64,000 nt of DNA from Bradyrhizobiaceae bacterium (GTDB lineage Bacteria; Pseudomonadota; Alphaproteobacteria; Rhizobiales; Xanthobacteraceae), in assembly GCA_020853885.1 (NCBI GenBank), contig JADYXZ010000019.1, forward strand, positions 248,001-312,000, given 5' to 3'. Shown in pieces: positions 1 to 9,649 of the stretch (its first letter is position 1; each line of letters opens with the position of its first letter). A program made the translations under genes and the position numbers. Below the pieces are notes generated by a model. It was given only the letters and a program-made list of their open reading frames with translations. It did no database searches and was not told the origin of the DNA.

Positions 1-279
1 TCAGAAAAGCTGGTCGAAGTGATCCGCCGCTGCCCGTCCGGCGCGCTGCGCTACAGCTACAAGGGCGAAACCGGCCCAGCGCACAACGATCCGCCGAGCG
101 TCCGCATCCGCAAGAACGGCCCTTACGAAGTGCGAGGCTCCATCCCGCTGCGCGCTTCGAGTTGGAGCGTGGGCGCGACCCGCGAAAATTATGCCCTCTG
201 CCGCTGCGGCGCCTCGAAGAACAAACCCTTCTGCGACGGCTCGCATTGGCGGGTGAAATTCAAGGACGATGTGAACTGA
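1..279 (+). CDS. CDGSH-type iron-sulfur protein, 5' end outside window
   Basis: The frame is open from base 1, so the start lies upstream and 92 codons are visible. The N-terminal part carries RRCPSGAL (visible residues 9-16), typical of the divergent mono-cluster Fe-S domain (Fer4_19 type). The C-terminal part has the CDGSH signature CRCGASKNKPFCDGSH, with C67, C69, C78 and H82 as the expected 3Cys-1His ligands of a 2Fe-2S cluster. Such two-domain proteins are small, probably cytoplasmic redox or Fe-S proteins without a settled role. The internal GTG at 25 is probably not the start, because coding-like sequence precedes it. Family assignment is firm; function is not. Confidence 0.85.
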   Translation, partial: SEKLVEVIRRCPSGALRYSYKGETGPAHNDPPSVRIRKNGPYEVRGSIPLRASSWSVGATRENYALCRCGASKNKPFCDGSHWRVKFKDDVN

Positions 280-330
280 CGGCACCGCATCGCATCTGCT
301 TCGGTTTGGAGCGATCCCGAGGAGACGCAG

Positions 331-1944
331 ATGGCCTCTTTCGCCAAGCCGCCCTGCGACGCCGGCGTCATCCGCGCAACGCCGCACGTTGCGCCGGCGG
401 AAGCGCAGGCGGCGCCGTGGATCCTCGCCGCCACCATCCTCGGCTCCGGCATGGTGTTCGTCGACGGCACGGTGGTGAACGTGGCGTTGCCCGCGCTCCA
501 GCGCGATCTCGGCGCGACATTGGCGGAAGTGCAGTGGGTGATCGAATCCTTCGCGCTCTTTCTTGCAGCGTTGCTGCTTGCCGCCGGTGCGGCGGGCGAC
601 CGCTTCGGCCGGCGGCGCGTTTTTTCGCTCGGCACGATCATCTTCGCGCTTGCTTCGGTCTGGTGCGGCATCGCCCGGAATCCGCTCGAGCTAATTATCG
701 CCCGCGCCTTGCAGGGCATCGGCGGCGCGCTGCTCGTGCCGAACAGTCTCGCCATCATCAGCGCCTCGTTCGACGACCGCGAGCGCGGGAAGGCAATCGG
801 CACCTGGTCCGGCGCGACCGCGATCACCGCCGCGATCGGCCCGGTGCTCGGCGGCTGGCTGATCGACGAGGTGTCATGGCGCGCCGTGTTCTTTTTGAAC
901 ATTCCGCTCGCCGCCGCCGTGCTCGCCATCGCCTGGTGGCACGTTCCTGAAAGCCGCAATGATGAGGAACATGGCGGCCTCGACTGGCCGGGCGCCGCGC
1001 TCGCGACGTTGGGGCTCGGCGGCCTCGTCTATGGGCTGATCGAGGCGCCGCAGCGCGGATGGGAAAGCCCGGACATCGTTGCAACGCTCGCGTTCGGGGT
1101 ATTGGCGCTCGTCGCGTTCGTCTATGCCGAGAAGCGTCACCGCAGCCCGATGCTGCCGCTCAGGCTCTTTCGCTTGCGCACCTTCAGCGGCGCCAACCTG
1201 CTCACGTTCTTTCTTTACGGCGCGCTCGGCGGCGGGCTCTTCTTCGTGCCGCTCAATCTCATCCAGGTGCAAGGCTATTCGGCCACCGCCGCGGGCGCCG
1301 CGCTCCTACCATTCATTCTGCTTGTGTTTCTGCTGTCGCGCTGGGCCGGCGGCCTCGTCGATACCTACGGCAATCGCCTGCCGCTCGTGGTCGGCCCGTT
1401 GATCGCGGGGCTCGGCTACGCGCTGTTCGCCGTGCCCTCGGTCGGCGGCAGCTATTGGACGACGTTCTTTCCCGGCGCGTTCGTGCTCGGCCTCGGCATG
1501 GCGGTCAGCGTCGCGCCGCTCACGACGACGGTGATGAGCTCGGTCGAGTCCGCCTTTGCGGGCACCGCCTCGGGCATCAACAACGCCGCCTCGCGCGTGG
1601 CGGCGCTCCTCGCCGTCGCGCTGTTCGGCGCCATCATGACGCCAGTCTTCAATTTCAGCCTCGACCGCGCGCTCGCGGGATTGAGCCTGCCGCCGTCGGT
1701 GCTGGAGGTAATTCAGGCGCAGCGCGACAAGCTCGCCGCTATCGAATTGCCGGTGCAGCTCGATGCCGCTGCACGTTCATTGGCGAGCGAAGCGATCGCT
1801 AATGCTTTCGTCTCAGGCTTCCGCTGGATCATGGCGATCTCGGCGCTTTGCTGTGTCGCGAGCGCCATGGTCGCCTGGCTCATGATCGACGGCGGAAAGC
1901 CGGCGCGGTCAGGAAAATCAGATAAAGCTTCACGTCCTCGCTGA
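331..1944 (+). CDS. DHA2-family (EmrB/QacA-like) MFS efflux transporter
   Basis: This is a 537-residue integral membrane protein of the length expected for a 14-helix drug:H+ antiporter (DHA2). Helix 1 contains the DGTVVNVALPAL segment typical of the family. Motif A is GDRFGRRRVF after helix 2, and the antiporter motif C is GPVLGGWLID in helix 5. A GAGGAG Shine-Dalgarno lies 7 bases before the ATG. It follows the CDGSH gene by 51 bases and may share its transcript. No linked TetR or MarR regulator or EmrA-like adaptor is visible, so the substrate cannot be inferred. Confidence 0.9.
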   Translation: MASFAKPPCDAGVIRATPHVAPAEAQAAPWILAATILGSGMVFVDGTVVNVALPALQRDLGATLAEVQWVIESFALFLAALLLAAGAAGDRFGRRRVFSLGTIIFALASVWCGIARNPLELIIARALQGIGGALLVPNSLAIISASFDDRERGKAIGTWSGATAITAAIGPVLGGWLIDEVSWRAVFFLNIPLAAAVLAIAWWHVPESRNDEEHGGLDWPGAALATLGLGGLVYGLIEAPQRGWESPDIVATLAFGVLALVAFVYAEKRHRSPMLPLRLFRLRTFSGANLLTFFLYGALGGGLFFVPLNLIQVQGYSATAAGAALLPFILLVFLLSRWAGGLVDTYGNRLPLVVGPLIAGLGYALFAVPSVGGSYWTTFFPGAFVLGLGMAVSVAPLTTTVMSSVESAFAGTASGINNAASRVAALLAVALFGAIMTPVFNFSLDRALAGLSLPPSVLEVIQAQRDKLAAIELPVQLDAAARSLASEAIANAFVSGFRWIMAISALCCVASAMVAWLMIDGGKPARSGKSDKASRPR

Positions 1945-2133
1945 GGCCGCGCGGCGGGGGTGCGAACGCGCCTTGTCGACGAACGGTTAAGCATGCGCCC
2001 AACAACACCGTCCATTTTTGTCGCACCAGGCGACGCGGCCACCCTCACTCAAAGTTTTCTTAAAGCAGCTTCGTTAGTTGGAAACGCAAGAATGGCGTCG
2101 AGTGGTTCGCCGAACGCCGGAATGGGGGCAGTC

Positions 2134-2760
2134 ATGATCAAGAAGCTGGTTTTCGCGAGCGCATCGGCGTTGATGCTTGTAACGGTTCCGGTTGCGGCGG
2201 CCGATCTGCCGTCGCGCGTGTATGTGAAGGAGCCGATGGCGCCGGCCCTGTTCAACTGGACGGGATTCTATGCGGGCATTCAGGGCGGCTGGGCAGGCGG
2301 CAGCGATGTCGAAGGCTGGTTCGGCGGCGGTCAGTTCGGCTTCAACTATCAGGCGCCGGGCAGCACGTTCGTCTGGGGCGGCGAGGTGGACGGTGCCTTC
2401 ACCAACATTGGCAACTCCTCGACCGCGCTCGGCATCACCACGAAGACCGAGATCGACCATTTCGGCACCGCGCGGCTGCGCGTCGGCAGGGCGTTCGATA
2501 CCACGCTCCTCTATGTCACCGGCGGCGCCGCTTGGGCGCACAACGAGATTTCGGTGACGGGCCTGGGCCGCGCGAGCAAGACGCATGTCGGCTGGACGGT
2601 CGGCGCCGGTATCGAGCAGGCCTTCGGAGGCGGCTGGTCCAGCAAGCTCGAATATCTCTATGCGGACTATGGCAGCGCGAACTATTTCGGCATGCCATCG
2701 GGCGGCTTCGACACCCATATGGTGCGTGCCGGCCTGAACTACCGCTTCGGCGCCTACTGA
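2134..2760 (+). CDS. Outer-membrane beta-barrel protein (Omp31/porin-like)
   Basis: This 208-residue protein has a clear signal peptide: MIKK, then a hydrophobic core ending VPVAAA before DLPSR. The mature part begins with the NWTGFYAGIQGGWAGG segment characteristic of small rhizobial outer-membrane beta-barrels (OmpA-like transmembrane or Omp_b-brl superfamily). It ends GLNYRFGAY, with the terminal aromatic residue region of barrels recognised by BamA. The frame is open further upstream (from 1960), but the signal peptide and a GGGGGC Shine-Dalgarno at about 2123 favour the ATG at 2134. It is monocistronic and ends at a strong hairpin terminator. Likely a structural or porin-like surface protein. 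Confidence 0.88.
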   Translation: MIKKLVFASASALMLVTVPVAAADLPSRVYVKEPMAPALFNWTGFYAGIQGGWAGGSDVEGWFGGGQFGFNYQAPGSTFVWGGEVDGAFTNIGNSSTALGITTKTEIDHFGTARLRVGRAFDTTLLYVTGGAAWAHNEISVTGLGRASKTHVGWTVGAGIEQAFGGGWSSKLEYLYADYGSANYFGMPSGGFDTHMVRAGLNYRFGAY

Positions 2761-2783
2761 AGCCCGATTTCTAACTGAGAATG

Positions 2784-2813
2784 AGACGGCCCCGCGCGGG
2801 GCCGTCTTTTTTT
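2784..2813 (+). terminator. Rho-independent terminator after the beta-barrel gene
   Basis: A 10-bp GC-rich stem (AGACGGCCCC at 2784-2793 pairing with GGGGCCGTCT at 2798-2807) has a four-base GCGC loop and runs into seven T residues (2807-2813). It lies 23 bases after the stop codon of the outer-membrane protein gene. It also separates that gene from the convergent cyclase gene. Confidence 0.93.
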
Positions 2814-2843
2814 GGACCGGCGGTCGCGGGAAGCACGCACCGG

Positions 2844-4250
2844 TCATGGGATCTCGTAAAGCTTCACTTCCTCATTGACACCGCGCAATTCGGCGCGCTG
2901 CGGCAATGCCTTGAGGTGGGCGCCGTCGAGAATCTTCATGGTCTGCGGGTATTCGACGACCGGCTCGGTCGCGAGGATAGAGCGCGTCGTCGCGAGGTTC
3001 TGCACGCGCGACGCGATGTTCACCGTCTGCCCGAAATAGTCCTGCCGGTCGTTGAGCATGACGGCGAGGCAGGGCCCTTCATGGATGCCGATCTTGAGGA
3101 GGAGTTCTTCCTGCGCGCGTCCCTTGTTCAATTCGCGCATCGCATCCCGCATCTTGAGCGCCGCCGCCACCGCGCGATCGGGGGTAGGGAAGGTTGCCAT
3201 CACCGCGTCCCCGATCGTCTTCACGATGGCGCCCGCCTCCGACGCCACAATCTCCTGCAACACCCGGAAGTGCGCCTTCACAAGGTCGTAAGCATTGAGG
3301 TCGCCGACGCGCTCATAGAGCGCGGTTGAACCGCGCAGATCGGTGAACAGGAAGGTGAGGCTCGTAATCTTCAGCCGCTGGTCGATGTCGAGCGTCTCCG
3401 TCCGGTAGAGGTCGCGAAACGTCTGGTTGGTGAGGAGCCGCTTCGCCGTGAGGAACGGCTTTCTCCGCGCGAGGAGCTCGTGCAGATCGTCGCCGGCGAG
3501 CCACACGGCGGGGAGGACGCGCACGTCGGTCGCGTTCTCGAGCGAAAGCCGCACGGGCCCCGGCCGCAACTCCATCGTGCCGGTTGGCGTATGCACCTTG
3601 TTGAACACCATCGAGAGGTTCTGGCGCTCGCTCCGGGGCTCTCCTTTCACGTCGAGGAACTGGACGGCGTGCGTGACGGGGTCCATGACGATGACGAAGG
3701 CTTCGGGAAGCTGCATCGACATCACGGCTTTTTCGCCCGGCTGCAGCTCGATCGAGTCGAGCGTGATCCTTTCGATGATCTCGCGAAAGTTCTCCGGCAG
3801 GTCGACGCCCGTGCTCCAGAATATCTGCCGGGCATACTCCCATATCGGCAGCGAATTCGGATCGTGCGCCGCGATCCGCCGCACGCGCGGCGTCACCGTG
3901 AACGCGACTTCCACCATCTCGTCGAGCGTCGGCTCGTACCCGGCGGCGCACAGCGAGCAGCTATATGTTTCCTGCCGCACGCTCTTGAGCGTTGCGTTCG
4001 CGTCGAGCACGCCGCCGCAGCCGGGGCAGAGCACGTTCCACGAGAGCTCGAACAGGCCGAGCCGCGCCGCGTGCAGGAACGCGGAAATCACACGCTCCTC
4101 GTCGAGGCCGTTCTTGCGCGTGAAATCGAATACGTTGATGCGGTTGAGCTCGTGGTCCTCGCCCGTCTTCACCAGACGTTCGATCGCCGCCACGGCGTCG
4201 GGCGGCGCCGACTGGCGCAGGATGTCGAACAGGGCCTGTGTTTCGCTCAT
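2844..4250 (-). CDS. Class III adenylate/guanylate cyclase with N-terminal sensory region
   Basis: This is a 468-residue soluble protein. The C-terminal ~180 residues form a class III nucleotide cyclase domain. FTDLRGSTALYE supplies the first metal-binding Asp and KTIGDAVMATF the second, and YFGQTVNIASRVQ is the dimer-interface stretch. The N-terminal half contains two Cys pairs (LCPGCGG and CSLCAAG) that look like a small zinc-ribbon, followed by a region resembling the DUF5939-type domain found ahead of cyclases. The product is cAMP or cGMP; the specificity residues were not resolved. The ATG at 4250 (MSETQ) was chosen. An in-frame ATG at 4289 with an AGG about 8 bases upstream is an alternative and would add 13 residues. 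Confidence 0.88.
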   Translation of the reverse strand: MSETQALFDILRQSAPPDAVAAIERLVKTGEDHELNRINVFDFTRKNGLDEERVISAFLHAARLGLFELSWNVLCPGCGGVLDANATLKSVRQETYSCSLCAAGYEPTLDEMVEVAFTVTPRVRRIAAHDPNSLPIWEYARQIFWSTGVDLPENFREIIERITLDSIELQPGEKAVMSMQLPEAFVIVMDPVTHAVQFLDVKGEPRSERQNLSMVFNKVHTPTGTMELRPGPVRLSLENATDVRVLPAVWLAGDDLHELLARRKPFLTAKRLLTNQTFRDLYRTETLDIDQRLKITSLTFLFTDLRGSTALYERVGDLNAYDLVKAHFRVLQEIVASEAGAIVKTIGDAVMATFPTPDRAVAAALKMRDAMRELNKGRAQEELLLKIGIHEGPCLAVMLNDRQDYFGQTVNIASRVQNLATTRSILATEPVVEYPQTMKILDGAHLKALPQRAELRGVNEEVKLYEIP

Positions 4251-4336
4251 CGCGGGTGCTCGCGCCGGCCGCAGGACGAGCACGAGCATAAACCTGCGCC
4301 CATTTTCCCGCTATCGGGGCGGGAGGGCTTTTTTCG

Positions 4337-5500
4337 TCAGCGCGTCTCTTCGCCGATACGCTTGCGTCCCATCATGTAGGCGCGGGCATCGTTGATCGCG
4401 TCGACGGCAATCAGCTTACCGCCCTTGCGGTATTCGACCGAGAAATGCCCGGCCGCGGGATCGCCGACGACCTTTGCCTCGTCGTATCCCGCCGACAGGC
4501 CGGCGCTCTGAAATTTGACGTTGTACTGGTCCGACCAGAACCACGGCACCGGGTCGTAGGGCGTTCCCTTGCCAAGGATCGCGGCCGCCGCCGCCTTTCC
4601 CTGGTCGAAAGCGTTCTGCACGCATTCGAGCCTGATCTTTCGCCCGTAACGCCGGCTCGGGAAATGTGTGCAGTCGCCGATCGCGTAAATCCGTTCGTCC
4701 GCGGTGCGTGCGAATTCGTTGACCAGGATTCCGTCCTCGCACGCGAGGTCCGTGGCGGACGCAAGCTCTTCGTTCGGCCGCGCCCCGGTGGAGACGAGCA
4801 CGAGATCGGCCGCCACGCGCTCGCCGCCCGCAAGCAGCAGTCCGCTCGCGCGCCCGTTCCCCTCGATCGCTTCGAGCTTGTGACCGGCGCGGATGTCCAC
4901 GCCGTGTGCGCGGTGCTTCGATTCGTAGAACGCGGAGACTTCCGCGCAGGTGACGCGCTTCATCACCCGCTCTTCCGCTTCCACGACGACCACCTCGCGG
5001 CCTTCGCTGCGCGCGACCGCCGCCACCTCGAGCCCGATATAGCCGCCGCCGACGATGGCGACGCGCTTCGCCCCGTCGAGCGCGGGCCGCAGCCGCTTCA
5101 CGTCGTCGATGTTCCGCAGCGTGAAGACACCTTCAAGCTCGATACCGGGAACCGGTGGAATGCGCGCCCGCGTCCCGGTCGCGATCACAAGCGTTCCGTA
5201 CTCGAAGCTGCGTCCGTCCCGCAACGCGACTGCGCGCTTCGCGCGGTCGATCGCGGTGGCCGTTGCGCCCAGCTCGAACTCGATCTTCTGCTCGCGCCAG
5301 AAGCTCTCGGGGCGCAGCATCAGCTTTTCATAGGGGCTCTTGCCGGAGAGAAAATCCTTCGAAAGCGGCGGGCGCTGATAGGGCAGGTAGGGCTCATCAC
5401 CGAGGATGCGGATCGGCCCGGCGAATCCGCCGCCCCGCAAGGCGACCGCAAACTCTGTCGCGGCCTGCCCCGCGCCGATTACGATGATTGTCTGGCTCAT
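4337..5500 (-). CDS. FAD-dependent pyridine nucleotide oxidoreductase (ferredoxin reductase type)
   Basis: This 387-residue protein has the two-dinucleotide-fold layout of rubredoxin/ferredoxin reductases. The N-terminal FAD-binding GAGQAATEFA comes first. The Q-R-P-P-L-S-K segment after the second strand is typical of BphA4/camphor-reductase enzymes. The central NAD(P)H-binding motif is GGGYIGLEVAA, the second FAD motif is YAIGDCTHF, and the end is a reductase-type C-terminal domain (PWFWSDQYNVKFQSAGL). It would pass electrons from NAD(P)H to a ferredoxin, rubredoxin or Rieske partner. No oxygenase or ferredoxin gene is adjacent, so the partner is unknown. Confidence 0.88.
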   Translation of the reverse strand: MSQTIIVIGAGQAATEFAVALRGGGFAGPIRILGDEPYLPYQRPPLSKDFLSGKSPYEKLMLRPESFWREQKIEFELGATATAIDRAKRAVALRDGRSFEYGTLVIATGTRARIPPVPGIELEGVFTLRNIDDVKRLRPALDGAKRVAIVGGGYIGLEVAAVARSEGREVVVVEAEERVMKRVTCAEVSAFYESKHRAHGVDIRAGHKLEAIEGNGRASGLLLAGGERVAADLVLVSTGARPNEELASATDLACEDGILVNEFARTADERIYAIGDCTHFPSRRYGRKIRLECVQNAFDQGKAAAAAILGKGTPYDPVPWFWSDQYNVKFQSAGLSAGYDEAKVVGDPAAGHFSVEYRKGGKLIAVDAINDARAYMMGRKRIGEETR

Positions 5501-5671
5501 TGCCGGCGTCGTAATTCAGAAATTTGCTTCATTCGAGTCCGCAGCAAAGTTAAGCGAGCCTCGGATTCGGGACACCGCCTGTTTTTAGGCTGCCGGCCCG
5601 GCTCGCCGCAACCTTTCGGGCTGCGGCGCGTTACCGGCAACGGGCCGGCGCGCGGATGGCCCGGACAGCAC

Positions 5672-6754
5672 ATGAGCAATCACGACCAGCTTTCCCGCGA
5701 GGCGCCTGCGGGCCGCTTGGCGATCGGCAACGGCCAGGACTGGAGACTGGCGGCGCAGGCCGCGACGGTCGGCATCTTCATCATTCTGCTGCTCGCGGCA
5801 CTGAGCTACGCTCAAACGGTTGCGATGCCGGTGGCGGTTGCCGTCATCGTCGGCATTGTGCTCATCCCCTTGCTGACATGGGCAGCGGAAAAGGGGATAC
5901 CGCATTGGCTATCGGCGCTGGTTCTGGTGCTGCTCCTGTTCGCCGCGCTGTCCGGTCTGCTCATGTTGCTCGCCGACCCCGTCAGTGAGTGGATCGAGCG
6001 GGCGCCTGAGCTCGGCGCCCGGCTGAGCGAAAAGCTCCGCATCTTCGACGGCCCGATGGCTGCCTTCAACAGCCTGCGCGAAAGTCTCGCCGGCGCCTCC
6101 AAGGACAAACCGGGAATCGACATCTATTCGGAACTCGTCCGGCCTGTGCTTGGCGTCCTCACGCCGGCGATCGGGCAAATGGTGATCTTTTTCGCGTCGC
6201 TGTTCTTCTTTCTTGCCGGCCGCGAGACCTTGCGCCGGCGCTTCCTGACATTCTGGGGCGACCGCAAGACGCGCCTCGAGGCGATTTATTTTCTCGGCGA
6301 TGTTGAATCGAACCTCGCGCGGTATTTCGCGGTCATTACCGGCATCAATCTCGCGCTCGGCGTCGTCCTCGCCGGAATTGCGTGGCTCGTCGGGCTGCCG
6401 AGCCCGCTGGTCTGGGGCTCGCTCGGGTTCGTGCTGAACTTCCTGCCCTACATCGGTCCCGCCGTGACCATCGTCATGCTGCTTGGCGTGGGGCTGATGG
6501 TGTTCGAGACTTTAGTACAAGCGCTCGCGGCTCCCGCGCTCTTTCTCGTCGCCACGACCATCGAGGGCCAGTTCGTGACGCCGGGCGTTGTCGGCCTGCG
6601 GCTCGCTCTCAATCCGCTGCTGGTTTTCCTGTCGGTGGTGTTCTGGGCCTGGTTCTGGGGGCCGTTCGGAGCCTTGCTCGCGGTCCCGTTACTCATCATC
6701 GGGAACGTCGCGATCAATTACATGCATCCCCAGCAGGCCAAGCTCCCCGGTTGA
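5672..6754 (+). CDS. AI-2E family transporter (PerM/YdiK-like permease)
   Basis: This 360-residue multi-spanning membrane protein has about eight hydrophobic helices in the AI-2E arrangement. A helix pair lies near the N-terminus and a long polar loop carries the WIERAPELG stretch. The conserved C-terminal core includes NLALGVVLAGIAWLVGLPSPL, FVLNFLPYIGP and the end motif FWGPFGALLAVPL. The reading frame is open back to 4445, but that part runs antisense through the FAD reductase and is not coding. The ATG at 5672 gives the family length. Members export small molecules or act as Na+/H+ antiporters; autoinducer transport should not be assumed. Confidence 0.88.
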   Translation: MSNHDQLSREAPAGRLAIGNGQDWRLAAQAATVGIFIILLLAALSYAQTVAMPVAVAVIVGIVLIPLLTWAAEKGIPHWLSALVLVLLLFAALSGLLMLLADPVSEWIERAPELGARLSEKLRIFDGPMAAFNSLRESLAGASKDKPGIDIYSELVRPVLGVLTPAIGQMVIFFASLFFFLAGRETLRRRFLTFWGDRKTRLEAIYFLGDVESNLARYFAVITGINLALGVVLAGIAWLVGLPSPLVWGSLGFVLNFLPYIGPAVTIVMLLGVGLMVFETLVQALAAPALFLVATTIEGQFVTPGVVGLRLALNPLLVFLSVVFWAWFWGPFGALLAVPLLIIGNVAINYMHPQQAKLPG

Positions 6755-6817
6755 GCGGGCGCGGGAACCGCGACGCCTGGCGCGCGTTGACGATCGCGTT
6801 CAGATTGGGAGTCCGTC

Positions 6818-7186
6818 ATGGCAGAAGCACAAAAAGCAACATCGTCAGGAAACGGTGGCCGCCTCACCAGCCCGGAAATCGACCGGGAGATTGCCGCGCT
6901 CAAGGATGAGATGAGCGAAATCAACAAGCATCTCAGCCGTCTTTTCTCCGCGACGGGACGGCATGCAGTGCGCAGCGCCCGCCAACAGTATGGCCGTGCG
7001 CGCGAGGCCGCCGATGAGGCGCTTTCCGAGGCGAGCCAGCTTGGCAGCGAAGCGGCCGACGCGATCGTTGAAGCGCGGGACTCGGTTGCCGACGCCGTCG
7101 AGGAGTCCGTGCAGCAGCGCCCGTTCACGACGCTGGCGCTGGCGCTCGGAATCGGGTTCGTCGCAGGCGCGATGTGGCGCCGTTAG
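6818..7186 (+). CDS. ElaB/YqjD-like (DUF883) membrane-anchored protein
   Basis: This 122-residue protein has a mostly charged amphipathic helical body (residues ~20-95, rich in Glu, Ala and Arg). It ends in one hydrophobic helix (TLALALGIGFVAGAMWRR), the tail-anchor layout of the ElaB/YqjD/DUF883 family. E. coli YqjD associates with ribosomes at the inner membrane in stationary phase. A holin-like YqjE relative follows directly downstream, reproducing the E. coli yqjD-yqjE pairing. Likely stress or stationary-phase related. Confidence 0.8.
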   Translation: MAEAQKATSSGNGGRLTSPEIDREIAALKDEMSEINKHLSRLFSATGRHAVRSARQQYGRAREAADEALSEASQLGSEAADAIVEARDSVADAVEESVQQRPFTTLALALGIGFVAGAMWRR

Positions 7187-7217
7187 ACGAAAATCGTGCC
7201 GCGTCCGGGAGGCGAGC

Positions 7218-7688
7218 GTGGTCGCAGCTCTTATGAATGAACTGCGCGGGCGCATCGATGCTGCGCTGAAGCTCGCGGTCGCGGGCTCGATTTTCGTTAT
7301 TGCCGGGTTCGCGGCATTCGTTTGCTTCACGGTGGCGATCTTTCTCTGGACGCAGCAGACCTACGGCTCGCTCGAGGCGTGGATCGCGATCGGCGCGCTC
7401 TTTCTCGTCGTCGCGGTTGCCGGCGCCATCGCCTTGCTTGTCGTTCGCCGCCGGGCGCGTAGCCTGCCTCCGCCGCCCCGCCGCGCTCAGCCGGCAACCT
7501 TGCTGCAGGACCCGGCCGTGATCGTCGCGGGTCTCCAGCTCGTACGGACGCTGAGTGCGCGCGGCGTGCTCCCGCTGCTCGTCATCGGCGCCATCGCCGG
7601 CGGGCTGGTGATGAACCGGAACGGCCACTCCACCCGGCACCACGCGCCGTCCGCCGAGCGCGGAACCGACACCGGCGCGGGCATTTAA
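7218..7688 (+). CDS. YqjE-like phage-holin-family membrane protein
   Basis: This 156-residue protein has two strong N-terminal transmembrane helices (about residues 20-75, separated by a short loop with YGSLEAWIA), a basic RRRARSL stretch and a weaker C-terminal hydrophobic segment. It fits the Phage_holin_3_6/YqjE superfamily, which is chromosomal and not evidence of a prophage. The GTG start at 7218 was chosen because GGGAGG sits 5 bases upstream; an ATG at 7233 would remove five residues. It probably forms a two-gene operon with the preceding YqjD-like gene. Confidence 0.72.
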   Translation: MVAALMNELRGRIDAALKLAVAGSIFVIAGFAAFVCFTVAIFLWTQQTYGSLEAWIAIGALFLVVAVAGAIALLVVRRRARSLPPPPRRAQPATLLQDPAVIVAGLQLVRTLSARGVLPLLVIGAIAGGLVMNRNGHSTRHHAPSAERGTDTGAGI

Positions 7689-7844
7689 GCCCCTCCGGCG
7701 CTGCCACTTTCCGGCTTGGGAGCGCGTAAAGCCTGGGATTGCAGGTTCCCCCCGACGCGATAGACTGTCGGCAACGGAGAAACAGAGATACCGCGCAGGC
7801 CGTCGAGCGATCTTTCCGCTCCGGCGGCGCGGGAAAGGATCGCA

Positions 7845-8951
7845 ATGGCGGACGAGCGCGCGGAAGGCGCGAGCGGCCCGCAACCGCCGCCGGTGCGCAG
7901 CAACCGGAGGCGGCGGCATCGCGGCCCCTGGCACCGCAGCCGGAACCCGGCGGGTGTGCCGACGGATCGCATTCATTACGCGGCGCTCGACCTCGGCACC
8001 AACAATTGCCGTCTGCTCGTCGCGCGCCCGACCGCGGACGCCTTTCGCGTCGTCGACTCTTTCTCCCGCATCGTCCGCCTCGGCGAAGGGCTTTCGCAAT
8101 CGGGCCGCTTGTCCGATGTCGCCATGAGCCGCGCGATCGGCGCGCTGCGGATCTGCGCCGCCAAGCTCGGCCACCACGGCCGCGTGCGCACGCGGCTGAT
8201 CGCGACCGAAGCCTGCCGCGCCGCCGGCAACGGCCAGGAGTTCCTCGCGCGGGTGCGCACGGCGACGGGATTGAACCTCGAAGTGATCGACCGCGAGACC
8301 GAAGCACGCCTCGCCGCTTATGGCTGCGCCTCGCTCCTCGACCCGGAGGCGTCCGGCGCGATCCTGTTCGACATCGGCGGCGGCTCCTCCGAGCTTGCAT
8401 TTCTCGGCCGCTGCACGGCCGTCGATGGCGGGCCGCCGCAGGCAAGCATCCGGGCCTGGGTTTCGTTGCCGATGGGGGTGGTGACGCTCGCCGAGCGCCA
8501 CGGCGGCAAGTCCGTCACGCGGGAAAGCTTCGCGGAAATGACTGAGGCGGTGATCCCGCTGGTCGCCGACTTCGCCACACGCGCGGGCGTCGACGGAACC
8601 GAAAATCTGCATCTCCTCGGCACCTCCGGCACGGTGACGACGATGGCCGGGCTGCATCTGGAGTTGCCGTTCTACGAGCGCCGCCGCGTCGACGGCCTGT
8701 GGCTCGATGCGGCCGCGCTCGACGCCGTGACCGAACGCCTCCTGAAAACGACCTACGAAGAGCGCGTCGCACATGCCTGCATCGGCGCTGAGCGCGCCGA
8801 TCTCGTGCTCGCGGGCTGCGCGATCCTCGAGGCGATCCGCCGCGTCTTTCCCTGCAAGCGGTTGCGCGTCGCCGACCGCGGGCTGCGCGAGGGCATGCTG
8901 GTCGAGATGATGCGCGCGGACGGCGCCTGGTCGCGGAGTGCATCGACATGA
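7845..8951 (+). CDS. Ppx/GppA family exopolyphosphatase-type phosphatase
   Basis: This 368-residue protein has the ASKHA-fold phosphate-binding motifs of Ppx/GppA enzymes: [14 protein letters not shown] near residue 47 and [13 protein letters not shown] near residue 170. A threonine-rich [14 protein letters not shown] loop lies in the second half. The first ~40 residues form an Arg/Pro-rich, low-complexity extension absent from E. coli Ppx. It ends in DRGLREGML, the conserved close of the short Ppx/GppA class, so the C-terminal HD-like domain of long Ppx is absent. The stop overlaps the rlmE start by 4 bases, so the two genes are translationally coupled. Confidence 0.9.
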   Translation: MADERAEGASGPQPPPVRSNRRRRHRGPWHRSRNPAGVPTDRIHYAALDLGTNNCRLLVARPTADAFRVVDSFSRIVRLGEGLSQSGRLSDVAMSRAIGALRICAAKLGHHGRVRTRLIATEACRAAGNGQEFLARVRTATGLNLEVIDRETEARLAAYGCASLLDPEASGAILFDIGGGSSELAFLGRCTAVDGGPPQASIRAWVSLPMGVVTLAERHGGKSVTRESFAEMTEAVIPLVADFATRAGVDGTENLHLLGTSGTVTTMAGLHLELPFYERRRVDGLWLDAAALDAVTERLLKTTYEERVAHACIGAERADLVLAGCAILEAIRRVFPCKRLRVADRGLREGMLVEMMRADGAWSRSAST

Positions 8952-9622
8952 GCCGCGCGTCCGGACGTGGCGGCGCCAGTCTCCGTACCGCGCGCGGCCG
9001 CTCGGTCTCCTCGCAGCGCTGGCTGAAGCGCCAGTTGCAGGACCCCTACGTGCGCCGCGCGAAAGCCGAGGGCTACCGTTCGCGCGCCGCCTACAAGCTG
9101 AAGGAAATCGACGACAAATATCACCTGCTGAAACCCGGCGCCAACGTCGTCGATCTGGGTGCGGCGCCCGGCGGCTGGAGTCAGGTCGCGGCGGCGCGCG
9201 TCAAGGCAGGGCAGGGCGGCCGTGTCGTGGCGATCGATCTTCTCGAGATCGAGCCGATTCCCAATGTCGAATTCATTCAGCTTGACTTCCTCGACGAGCA
9301 CGCGCCTGCGCGGCTGAAAGAGCTGCTCGGCGGCCGCGCCGACGTCGTGCTCTGCGACATGGCGGCGAACGCCACCGGCCACCGCCAGACCGACCATCTG
9401 AAGATCGTCGCGCTGGTCGAGGCCGCCGCGGAATTCGCCCGCGAGGTGCTCGCGCCCGGCGGCGCGTTTCTCGCGAAAGTCATTCAGGGCGGCACCGAAG
9501 GCGAGTTGCTTGCGTCCCTCAAGCGCGACTTTGTCAGCGTGAAGCACGTGAAGCCGCCCGCCAGCCGCGCGGATTCCGCCGAGCTTTACGTGCTGGCCCA
9601 GGGCTTCCGGGGCGTGCGCTAA
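8948..9622 (+). CDS. rlmE: 23S rRNA (uridine2552-2'-O)-methyltransferase RlmE
   Basis: This 224-residue protein is an FtsJ/RrmJ enzyme that 2'-O-methylates U2552 of 23S rRNA in the 50S subunit. The SAM-binding motif is [14 protein letters not shown]. The catalytic K-D-K-E tetrad is visible in [27 protein letters not shown] and [11 protein letters not shown]. The N-terminal basic tail ([15 protein letters not shown]) is typical of the family. It starts within an ATGA overlap with the Ppx/GppA gene. Expression therefore probably follows that gene. Confidence 0.95.
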   Translation: MSRASGRGGASLRTARGRSVSSQRWLKRQLQDPYVRRAKAEGYRSRAAYKLKEIDDKYHLLKPGANVVDLGAAPGGWSQVAAARVKAGQGGRVVAIDLLEIEPIPNVEFIQLDFLDEHAPARLKELLGGRADVVLCDMAANATGHRQTDHLKIVALVEAAAEFAREVLAPGGAFLAKVIQGGTEGELLASLKRDFVSVKHVKPPASRADSAELYVLAQGFRGVR

Positions 9623-9649
9623 AATGGGGTCTCGGGTACGGTGCGGCGG

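Noticed and set aside
4445..5671. Long open plus-strand frame ahead of the AI-2E transporter
   Set aside because: It runs antisense through the well-supported FAD reductase and has Arg/His-rich translation without motifs. The real start is the ATG at 5672.
7218..7688. Phage holin gene as evidence of a prophage
   Set aside because: The family also contains chromosomal YqjE proteins, the neighbour is YqjD-like, and no other phage gene is present.
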